Assembly: GCA_030490835.1 (NCBI GenBank)
Contig: CM059975.1
Coordinates: forward strand, 9,305,579 to 9,369,578
From: Annona cherimola
Taxonomy: Eukaryota > Streptophyta > Magnoliopsida > Magnoliales > Annonaceae
Length of the DNA: 64,000 bases
Direction of reading: 5' to 3'
Positions within the stretch are counted from its first letter, which is position 1. The number at the start of each line of letters is the position of its first letter. Shown piece after piece: positions 22,889 through 33,471 of this stretch. Position numbers and translations under genes: made by a program. The notes beneath the pieces are model-generated. The model had not been told where the DNA came from. It did no database searches and saw nothing but the letters and a program-made list of their open reading frames with translations.

Positions 22889-23081
22889 GGGGTTCGCCCG
22901 GCCCGTGCAGCAGTGCAACGCAAAGGTGACAAGCAAAGGCCCCAGCAGCAAGCCGCTGTGGTGGGCCTTTCCCCACAAAAAAATAATTTAATATAATATG
23001 AATTAATAACTCATGCATCAGATATTAAACTGATAAGAACAATACTACACTTGATTTTAGCCAAATGGCCGAGAAAAGTAC
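22889..23081 (-). ncRNA. U2 snRNA gene copy (possibly a pseudogene)
   Basis: Spliceosomal RNA that pairs with the intron branch point. Read on the minus strand from 23081, the 193-nt stretch shows CTCGGCC-TTTGGCTAA, TCAAGTGTAGTAT, TTATCAGTTTAATATCTGA, an Sm-like run ATTATTTTTTTG, and a 3' stem-loop region containing GTTGCACTGCTGCA and ending in AACCCC. Length and block order fit plant U2 (about 196 nt). Deviations from the remembered plant consensus: GTACTTTT for ATACCTTT at the 5' end, an A in place of T after GGCC, AAAATC for AAGATC, and one base missing just after GTAGTAT. A CA..AGT 3'-box-like motif follows at about 22876-22886. The promoter is disrupted, so activity is doubtful. Confidence 0.85.
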
Positions 23082-23168
23082 GCTCGGAACTGTCTTTGTA
23101 GTCTGCTTTTGATTTTAGCCAAAAGGCCGAGAAAAGTACGCTCGGAACTGTCTTTGTAGTCTGCTTTT
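23053..23168 (-). repeat. 58-bp tandem duplication over the U2 5' end and start region
   Basis: Units 23053-23110 and 23111-23168 are almost identical. Each runs from about U2 nucleotide 29 to about 30 bp upstream of the start. The upstream unit has the canonical CCTTTTGGC; the unit in the full-length copy has CCATTTGGC. Confidence 0.9.
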
Positions 23169-23171
23169 ATT

Positions 23172-23545
23172 GCCCGATCTTTTACGACCACCGGTCAAAA
23201 AATATTTTTTTTTTGCTTTTTTTTGAAAAATATTTTTATAAACATGTTAATCTAGTTATATTTAATCTATAAACCAAGTTTTACCATTTTTGGATATGTA
23301 TATATATTTATTTTGGATTTTTAAATACAGGGGTATTTAAGTCATTTTAAATATTTTTAAATTACTTAAATACCCCTGTTTTTAAAAATTCAAAATAAAT
23401 ATATATAAATATTCAAAAATGGTAAAACTTAGTTTATAGATTAAATATAACTAGATTAACATGTTTATAAAAATATTTTTCAAAAAAAATAAAAAAATAT
23501 ATTTTTTGACCATGATTTCCGACCGGTCGTAAAAGATCATTCGGC
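23172..23545. mobile_element. Foldback MITE, Mutator-like, inserted in the U2 promoter
   Basis: A 374-bp near-perfect palindrome with ends GCCCGATCTTTTACGACC and its imperfect complement, flanked by the perfect 9-bp duplication GCTTTTATT (23163-23171 and 23546-23554). The arms contain the shared core ACCAAGTTTTACCATTTTTG and its complement. The centre is the palindrome around AAATACCCCTG. Non-coding. Confidence 0.88.
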
Positions 23546-23587
23546 GCTTTTATTACTCTAGTATTCCCAGCCAATCCCTTGATCCAC

Positions 23588-23598
23588 CGATGTGGGAT
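23588..23598 (-). promoter_or_regulatory. Plant snRNA upstream sequence element (USE)
   Basis: The minus strand reads ATCCCACATCG, an exact match to the plant snRNA USE consensus RTCCCACATCG. If the MITE and one duplicate are removed, a TATA-like TAATAAAA lies 32 bp downstream and a U2 start another 33 bp on. That is the spacing of RNA polymerase II snRNA promoters in plants. Confidence 0.85.
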
Positions 23599-23615
23599 GG
23601 AACCTTCAGCTGTAT

Positions 23616-26085
23616 TGTTGACACCCCACAAAAACGTAAAGAATAATAATATATATATAATAAAATAAAATTTCAAGATGGGCCTGCTAGTATACACATT
23701 TATGGATGTGTAGATCCATTTTTCTAACCCATATATTTTGCAAGCCCAATGTTGTGTAGGGTTCGTGGGCCTTCACTACTTCAAGCCCACTAAGGAGGTA
23801 ACGACCACCAATCCATATGGCAGATCTTGGGCAATTTGCATTTAGGACGAAACGGAGGATACTTTTTCAAGACAATCGGAGCGGAATCAACAAGATGAAC
23901 GGCTCGGATTAAAAAAATATTTAATATTTTATGATATTTTAATGGTCAAAGCCTATTTGACCAAAGAAAGAGGGGGATTTGCAATATTTTCAAGTGCTAA
24001 GTAAATTCGATAAAGCCAATTCTTTAAGTAAAAATCTAAACCGTTAAAATAAATAAAGAACATTAATAAATGTGGGCTTTATCAAGAATTAAGGAAAATA
24101 TGTAATAATCAAGACACAAATAAAATACACCAAGTCAATGGCCAAAAAAGATTTAACTTACCACCCAAGCAAAACCATGGGCCCCATGGGTGGTTTTTCA
24201 AAACCATTCACAAAATTACTAAAAGATCCATTTTGATTATACTTTTGCAAAAAGAGAAAAAAGGAAATTGTGCAAAAAATCAAAAAAAAATATACCAAAT
24301 TGCAATTTCTCAAACCTAAAAACCTATAAAAAGGGGGGCATTCTCCTCTTATGGGACACGGTGAAGTGCTCCCAAAAAAAAAAATCAGCATCCCTTCTTT
24401 CCTCTAAGTTGAGATCAATTCTCTTCCTCTCATCCCCACCCATCCATTTTTCTAAAAAAAAAAAACAACAAAAACAGAAGTCCTTTTCATCGTTCTTTTT
24501 AGGTTCCTACGTACCCTGTTCATTTCTTTCCCTTTCCGTTTTTTTTTCTTTAGAACGGTGAAAAATATCTCAGCCAGCCCTTCTTCCTTTTCATAGAAAC
24601 CCATTTTTCCCATCCGTTTTTTTTTTAAAAAAAATAAGAGAACGAAAAATCTGTTGCAGCACCAAGCCGTTTTTTTTTTCTTTTCTTTCCAACCCCTAAA
24701 GATATTTTTTTTCTGGATTCCGGATCCTTCAGGCATAGTTTTCTTTGTCAAAAAAAAAAAATCAAAAAAAAAAAAGAGAATCATAATCCTCCAGCACGTC
24801 ACTTTCTCCCTTCTCTTCAAGGTTTCGTTTTTTTAAAAAAAAAAGCACCCCAGATTCCATATTTCTTTCATTTTCGTTTTTAAAAAAAAAAAAAAGAAAC
24901 AGACCTCTAGCTTGTCCTATTTTTCCCTTTCTTTCATTTTCGTTTTTTAAAAAAAAAAAATCAAACAGGAGTCAAAAATCCTCCAGCCCGTTCTTTTCTG
25001 TCTATTTTTCATTTTTTCCGAAACTAAGCACCCACCATCGCATCCCATATTCCTTTCCATTTTCGTTTTTTTTTTTTTTAAAAAAAAAAACAATACCTCA
25101 AGTACCGCTCATCCTTTCTCCATCCTTTTTTCCATTTTTGTCATTTTAAAAAAAAAAGGGACTCCAGTACCACCGTTCCATCTCTTCCTTTTCTGCCATT
25201 CTTTTTTTTATTAAAAAAAAAAAACAAAAATCAAAAGGGCAATAATCCACAGCACGTCATTTTTCCTTCTCTCCATTTTTTTCGTTTTTTTTAAAAAAAA
25301 AAACTATCAAGCACATCCACCTTTCTTTTCATAAAAAAAAAAACCTAAAATTAAATCATTATAAGAAACATTGTATTTCCACGCAGCAAGAACAATCACC
25401 CACATCCAACTTTCAGATTGAGTTAGGGCCTCAAAAAAAAAAGCCTAGGGATTAAGTTCCCGCCTCCATCCTCCTGAGCTTTTACATATAATTTTTTTTT
25501 ATTGCACTCCTAGGACCGATGTACTAGAAAAATAAAGTTGTATTTTTTTTTTTTCTAGTTGTGAGTTGACCCGAGTCTCTGTGTTTTAGTGCCTTATTGT
25601 ATACGGACTAACCACCGTTATATGGTTAGTGGCGACTCCTAAAGTTAATATATTATACTTTATCTTTATTTGTACGCATGTTACTAACTGCTAATTGCGT
25701 CTAATTGAAATACATGTTTGCGTTTGACTAACTCCATCATTTAAAAATCTCTAAAAACTTGCATCATCTAAAAGCCTTAACGCTTGCATCTCCCTTCTTT
25801 AACCCCCATGTCTACACCTTTTATATTTATTCCATTTCTGATCTTGAACCCCTTTCTTACATCGTTTATATTTTTATTTTTGCACGTTTAATTTCTGCAC
25901 CTAACTTGCATCACGTCTAACCCGCTAACTCGCTAATTTGCATGTCATACTTATTCTCCTTTTTTGGTGTATGCATATTTTATTTTCTCATTTTAGTTCA
26001 TGGTGATATGTATTTTTGAGCTTACCTTACACTTTTTAGGCCCATTCGTCGGCCCATCGTAGCATGCTAAAAACCACGTGCTACA
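23616..26085 (+). repeat. 5' LTR
   Basis: 2,470 bp. The stretch 24420-25340 is built from many T-run/A-run palindromes. A TATA-like CTATAAAAAGG lies at about 24325-24335. The LTR ends at ACGTGCTACA. Confidence 0.92.
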
Positions 26086-26088
26086 GTT

Positions 26089-26106
26089 TGGCGACTCCGC
26101 TGGGGA
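26089..26106 (+). other. Primer-binding site
   Basis: TGGCGACTCCGCTGGGGA starts three bases after the LTR. This form is used by Tat/Ogre elements; it is usually assigned to tRNA-Arg (from memory). Confidence 0.75.
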
Positions 26107-26429
26107 AGACTAGGAGTGCTAATTCCCATTTTTAGTAAAAGCTCAAGGAGGGTATTTTCTTCTTCTACTTTTTTCTTTTCTTCTTCTTCTTTTTTCTTTT
26201 CTTCTTCTTCTTTTTTCTTTTCTCTTTTTTTTTTTTATAAAAAAAAAAGAGGCTAAAAATAAGAAAAAAAAAGGGAGATAAATTTTTTTAGCCCTTTACT
26301 AAGGATCCATAGAAGTTACATACTATTCAATATTAAAAATCTACATATATAACAAGAATAGCACATAAAAAGAAAATATTACCATCCCGTAGCCCGATAG
26401 TCACCAGGTCTAAAACAAATCAATCAAAA

Positions 26430-29400
26430 ATGGCTGAAGCAACGCAAAATAGGGGAGGATCATCCTCAAGTCATCCGGTTACAGACCTCACTGACATGAC
26501 ACAACGAGTAGATAGATTAGAAGGAATGATGCTCAAAGTCTTAGACAAATTAGAAAGCTTACATCCATCTAAGAATTTAGAGGACAACAGAGAAGGCGTA
26601 TCTGCTAATATAAATAAAGGAAAGGAAATAGACCATTATGAAGAAGAAGAAATAATTTTAAAACATACTACTGATAAAATAGACACTCTGCAAACCCAAT
26701 TAAAACAATTAGAAGACAAAGTAAGGTTACACGGTGGAGAAGGGTTACCGTCTTCAAAAATCGAGGATTTATGCCCTTTTCCTAACATTACCCTGCCTGA
26801 CAAATTTGAAATACCAGCCCTACCCCATTATGAAGGAGATTCATGTCCTAAGGCCCACCTAAAAGCCTATTGCGGGATCCTATACCCATTAGTAAAAAAG
26901 GAGGAAATTTTAATACGTTTATTTCAACACAGTTTGAAAAAAGATGCTTTAGAATGGTATACGTCATTAGACTACAGGCAAATTAGAACATGGGAGGAAC
27001 TATCGTCAGCATTTTTAGAAAGATTTTCCTATAGATTAAACTCAGCACCTAAAAGAGTCGATTTGGAAAATCTAAAACAAAAACCAAATGAAACTTTCTC
27101 TGATTTTGCGGCTAGGTGGAGAGCTCTGGCTGCCAAGATAAAAGTACCCCTCCCCATAAGTGAACAAATATCCATAATAGTAAACGCAACTCACCCCAGC
27201 ATATCAGGTTACCTTATTTCCTACCCCTATACAAATTTTGCTCAGCTAATTCAAGCAGGAGAACAAGTAGAATCAGGAATAAGGCAAGGAGTAATAACGC
27301 CATGGCCGCATCAAAACAGTGCGCTTAGGAAAAAGCCAGAAGTCAAAAATGCAAACAATATGGGAACTAAAGCGCAAGAGGTAAATACAATCGGGACACC
27401 TGAGAGAGAAAAACCAAGAGAGGTGAGAAAGCCTTTTCGAAAATTTACCAGAATAGCGATGTCATATACCGACATCCTTGGCATGCTAATCAAGAAAAAT
27501 ATTTTAAACCCACTACAGCCAAGACCACCACCCAACCCACTACCAAATAATTATAGAGAGGAAGAATACTGTGCATACCACCAAGGAAGAGGGCACTCAA
27601 CCGATCGATGCTTTACCCTAAAGCACGCAATTCAAGATTTAATCGACGAAGGTAGAATTAAAGTAGACCCCAGTGTGCCAAATGAAAATGTTCTACAAAA
27701 TCCTCTACCACCCCATAGAAATGACACTCCAAGAACAGTAAATTTAATATCTCACGAACAATACGATATGGGTCAAACCTTCGAGCTTAATATGATACGG
27801 ATAGTGGAGCTCGACATAGTTCTAAAAGCTGCCCCACAAAGAAATCCTCGTAATTATGGTCCTAACACTACCGAAGCTTTAATCTTACCAGGATTCAAAA
27901 ATCTAAGAGTAACAGATCAAGAAGAGAAAATTTCTTATGACTCGCATCGGGTACCGTGGAAATACCCGGTACCTCCAGAATGTTCAGAAATAGGAAATAT
28001 TCAACCAAACGGGAGGATAAATAGGCGAGAAATAAATAAAAATCCCCCTATTTTTGAAAAAGGAGAAAATACAACTTATGATATAGCCACACAACTTAAA
28101 TCATTGCCTGCACAAATTTCTATATGGGAGCTACTATGCACTTCCACTTTACATCGCGAGGCCTTTACAAAAATATTAAATAAAGCTTACATTTCAAAGG
28201 AGGTCGAGCCAGACACGGTGGCTCACATGATAGGACAAATTATCTCTAAAAATGCTCTCACATTTACAGATGAAGAACTCCCACCTGAAGGGCGGTGTCA
28301 TACACAAGCATTAAATATAACAGTCCAATACAAAGATCTTAAAGTGCCATTTGTCACCATAGATAATGGGTCTAGTTTAAACGTGTGTCCACTAAGGACA
28401 ATTAAAAGGTTAGGCATCCCCATGGATGGTCTTCGCCCAAACGACATTCGGGTTCGAGCATTCGATAATATTAATTTAACCATTGGGCCAGAAAACATGA
28501 CTATAACCTTTCAAATCTTAGAAATACCTGCTTCATTTAATATGTTATTAGGAAGACCATGGATACACCAGGCAGGCGCTGTCCCATCCTCACTACACCA
28601 AAAAGTTAAATTTGCAACTAATGAAAAAATAGTTGTAATCAATACGGACCCTGAAATAATCATTCCTAGGGAAGAAAACACAAGTTACGAAGTCCCCCTA
28701 GTAGAAGCATACGAGTCACCCGACCCATTACCATTTGCTGAGTCTATTATCGAAAATATAAATTTTATCCCCTCAGGATCTATAATATCAGATAAATATA
28801 TAATTACACCCGCCGAAAGGCAAATCAGCCAATATAAAATCAAACATGGCGTAAAAACTAATTTAATCAATATCCAAGAAAAAAAAGATAAATATGGCTT
28901 GGGATATGACCCAGAAAAACCACAATTAAAGAAAACAAAAAGCCGAAGTATTTTCTCAAGCGCCGGATTTTTCCTACATGATTCAGAAGAAGAAAAGCAA
29001 TTAAATACAATATTAATGATTCAAAATACAACCAATCAAGAAAAAAAAAACGTTTTCAAAACAAGAAAAGAAAATAATGAAAAAAAATGGTACACAATGC
29101 CCACCTGTTCAACATCCCCCTCACAAAGAACTCTCATTCCATCCCCGAGTTACAAAAGAAGCCCCACTGAGAAAGAGCTTTGGGCTAGCATCTATTGTGC
29201 CCAAACAACTACAGAATCCTCAGAAGAAGACAACAATAAGAGGGGAGGAGATGAAGAGTTACAAAAACAAATGGAAAAAGTGGAAGGCAAAGACATGGCG
29301 GTCGCTGAAGACTTTGAAGTCGTCAATCTAGGAACTGAGGACGACCCCAAAATACTACGGTTAGGAAAGCAATTATCCGAAGAAGAAAAAGGTATGATGA

Positions 29401-32400
29401 TATCTTTCCTTAAATCAAGGTTAATAAATTTTGCCTTTTCTTATAATGATATGCCAGGATTAGATGAAAATCTTATCACTCACACTCTCCCAATAAAGAA
29501 GGAAGTTAAACCAATAAAACAGAAGCTCAGAAGAATAAAACCGGAATGGGTTCCTAAGATCAGGGATGAAATCATTAAACAATATAATGCTGGATTTTTG
29601 AGAGTAAGTCATTATCCTGAATGGTTGGCCAACATAGTACCCGTACCAAAAAAAGATGGCAAAGTCAGAATGTGCGTAGACTATAGGGATCTTAATAAGG
29701 CAAGTCCAAAAGATGATTTTCCTTTACCCCATATTGATACCCTAGTGGACAGCACAGCTAGATATAGTTGGTTTTCCTTCATGGATGGATTTTCAGGCTA
29801 TAATCAAATCAAAGTTGCATCAGAAGATCAAGAAAAAACGTCTTTTATTACTCCATGGGGAACATTTTGTTATAAGGTTATGCTATTTGGACTAAAAAAT
29901 GCGGGAGCCACTTATCAGAGGGCAATGACCGCTATTTTCCATGATATGATGGGTAAAGAGGTAGAAGTTTACGTGGACGATATTATTGTGCGTTCTCACT
30001 CTTTTATCGACCATTTACAAAACTTAGAAAAATTATTTGATAGAATGGAAAATTTTCAACTCAAACTTAACCCAAGCAAGTGTGTATTTGGAGCTAGGAA
30101 AGGGCGATTACTAGGATTCATTGTAAGCAAAGATCAAATACAGGTAGATAATGAAAAGGTGAGAGCCATCCTAGAAATGCCCCCACCCAAAACCGAGAAA
30201 GAAATTAGAGGATTCTTAGGGAGGTTGCAATACATTAGCAGATTCATCTCAAAGTTAACCCTGACATGCGAACCCATATTCAAGCTTTTGAGAAAAGATT
30301 CTCCAAAAAAATGGACAGCAGACTGTCAATTGGCTTTTGAAAAAATCAAAACCTACCTTTCAAACCCACCTATATTAACGCCACCCGCTACAGATAACCC
30401 GCTAATCTTATATTTATCCACTACACCCATAGCAATGGGAGGAGTATTAGGACAATGTGATATTAATAATAAAAAAGAATTACCCATTTATTATTTTAGC
30501 AGAAAATTCACACCCACTGAAATTAAATATCCTGAAATCGAAAAAGTATGTTTAGCGTTGGTTATAGCTATCTTAAAATTAAGACAATATATTATGTCAA
30601 AAACGATTCTGCTAATTTCTAAGCAAGATCCTCTTAGATATTTGTGCCAAAAAACTGCTCTCACTGGAAGATTGGCTAAATGGCAATTGCTTCTTACCGA
30701 ATTTGATATTGTTTATGTAACTCAAAAAGCTATCAAAGGGCAAGTAGTAGCCGATTATTTAGCTGCACAAGCTTTACCAGATTTTCAACCTTTACAAGAT
30801 CAATTTCCAGATGAAAATATTTTAACTATAAATGAAGAAACAGAAGCTACTCATTGGAAAATGTATTTCGATGGTGCACGGAACATGAATGGTGGGGGGA
30901 TAGGAGTAATTTTATATGATCCTAAAGGGCTACCTACTATGATAGCAAGGAAAATTTTGTTTCCATGCACCAATAATGTTGCAGAATATGAAGCATGTTT
31001 AACTGGTATTAAAGAAGCTTATGATTTGGGGGCAAATAAATTACAAATATTTGGAGATTCGCAATTAGTAATTAATCAGTCCACAGGAGAATGGGAAACT
31101 AGAGATGAAAAACTGAAACCCTACCAGATTGCTTTAGCTAAGTTTGTAAGCTAATTTGACGAAATCACTTTTTCATATAGTCCAAGAAACCAAAATCAGT
31201 TAGCGGATGCCTTGGCCAGCCTAGCTGCAGTTATAGATATCCCATATGGGTTAGCATCACAAGAAGTTCAAATACATATAACAAATGACCCTGCTTACTG
31301 TCTATCTATAGAAGAAGAAAGTATTGCAAAGGATAAACCAAAACCTTGGTATTACGATATCAAAAAGTATGTCAAAGATCAAACCTTTGAAGAATATGCA
31401 AATTCTGCAGATAAGCGCACTATTAGAAAACTAGCCTATCACTTTGTAATAATTGATGATATATTGTACCGTAAATCTTATAACCAGTTATTACTAAGAT
31501 GTGTGGATGATGAAGAAGCGAAGGAAATAATGATCAAAATACATGAAGGAGAATGTGGTTCCCATATGAATGGAATAATGCTAGCAAAGAAAATTATACG
31601 CCAAGGTTACTATTGGTTAACCCTAGAACGAGACTGCGCTCATTTTGTGAGCAAATGCACTAAATGCCAGGAACATGGGAACCTTATCCATACTCCGGCT
31701 AATGAATTACATAATATGACCACTCCTTGGCAATTTTCAACATGGGGAATAGACATTATAGGAAAAATATCACCAAAATCATCAAATAATCATGAATATA
31801 TCTTAGTAGCAGTAGAATATTTTACTAAATGGGTAGAAGCTATTTCTTTTCCAACAATTAATACAAATCACGTTATTAAATTTATAAAGCATAATATTTT
31901 GACAAGATTTGGCGTACCTAATATTCTGCTTAGCGATAACGGAACAGTATTTACAAGCCAGAAAATGAAAGAATTTTTACAGCAGTATAAGATTCAACAT
32001 CATAAATCAAGCCCGTATCGACCACAAGCCAATGGGGCAGTAGAAGCCACTAATAAAACCTTGATTAAAATATTAGGAAAAATGGTTGAAAGTTACAGGG
32101 ATTGGGCAGATAAATTACCATACGCCCTATGGGCCTATAGGACATCGATTAGAACTGTAACGGGATTTTTCCCATATGTACTAACCTATGGGATGGAGGC
32201 AGTGTTACCAGTTGAAGTGGAAATACCGACTCTAAGGGTCTTGAAGGAAAATAACATGAGTTCAGAAGAGTGGATGGATGCCCGACTCATACAACTAGAC
32301 CTTTTAGAGGAAAAGAGGGTAAGAGCATTATCGCATACATATGCTTATCAACGGCGAATGGCAAAAGCATATAACAAAAATATAAGGTATCGCGAATTCC

Positions 32401-32597
32401 AAAAAGGAGATTTAGTGTTAAAAAAGATCTTCGTACCCCAACCGTCAGACAGAAGAGGTAAATTTAGGCCCAAATGGGAAGGCCCATGGATAGTAAAAGA
32501 GGTATTAGACAATGGAGCTTTGATAATATCTCGTTCTGAGGAATCCGCGATAGCAGAATTAGTAAATATAGATCACGTAAAAAAATATTTTCAATAA
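26430..32597 (+). pseudogene. gag-pol frame of the Tat element, one in-frame stop
   Basis: One continuous frame of about 2,056 codons, broken only by TAA at 31152-31154. Gag: coiled coil (about 80-100), retrotransposon gag domain (about 130-240), zinc-knuckle-like CAYHQGRGHSTDRC (about 380). Protease with DNGSS (about 644). Reverse transcriptase from about 1050, with YVDD near 1180. A degenerate first RNase H is followed by a second, archaeal-type RNase H (MYFDGA about 1477, NVAEYEA, GDSQLV). The stop falls just after this, before the integrase. Integrase: HHCC finger (about 1705-1745), the D, D, E residues in WGIDIIG, LSDNGT and NGAVEATN, and a C-terminal GPW-type domain. No chromodomain. 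Adenine-rich codon use differs from the neighbouring host genes. Confidence 0.92.
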
Positions 32598-33471
32598 TTA
32601 GTCTCCTCTTAAACAAAAGACCTCATGGGTCCTATACTTGACCAAAGAAAAACAACTTTTTTTTCATTCTTCTAAAAAAAAAAAGAGAGGGAAACCCCAA
32701 CCCTACCACATCCTATCTTCCTCGTTGCTTTAGAAAATTTGCAATTTGTTAAGAGAACACTTGAATACTCTATTTGAATTTTAACATCGCCTTGGTACCT
32801 TTTCTCATACCACTTTTACCTACCTTTTTTTTTTTTTGCTTCTCTCTTTTTTTTTAAAATAAAAAAGAAAACTATGGCATCCCATAAATCTTTTTTTATC
32901 CATCCTACATATGATCTATCTAATCTAACACTCTATTTCATAAAAATCTTTCATTACTTCATCTTTTTTCTAAAAAAAAAAAAGTGCAACAAAGGAAAAT
33001 AGAACGTGTATTTACAAAAAAAAAAGAAGAGAATAAAATCAAAAATATACCCATCCCATACATCGTGTTCCTTTCAAAAAAAAAATTAATAAATATAGAT
33101 GAATAATCCTAACTACTATTTCTCATCGTTCAAAACCTGTATATTAGCAAAATTACCAAAGCTAAAGAACTCTTTCAGCATGGTTGTCTACATATAAACT
33201 CATAGAAGGATATAACTTAAGAGTCCAAGATTAATAAACACACATAGTTAAATTCAGGCAAAAAGACCATATATCCAAAAAATATATTCATCATCATAAA
33301 AGTGTTTACATAACCTGTTTTACATATATAGAACCCATAACATGAATTTTGCACTCTAAAAGCTTCCACAAATAAACAAAATACAAATTCAATACAGGGA
33401 GTTTTAAGAGTTCAACGTTCATGTCATACAAAAACCCAAAAAAAAAAACAACAAAGTATGAAACTCCAAGT
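32598..33471. other. Retrotransposon spacer after pol
   Basis: Low-complexity T-rich/A-rich runs alternate with short unique blocks, in the same style as the LTR. No gene is seen. Confidence 0.5.

Noticed and set aside
24158..24391. 77-aa minus-strand frame, repeated identically at 40923-41156
   Set aside because: Its duplication is explained by the two LTRs; phenylalanine-rich content comes from A/T tracts.
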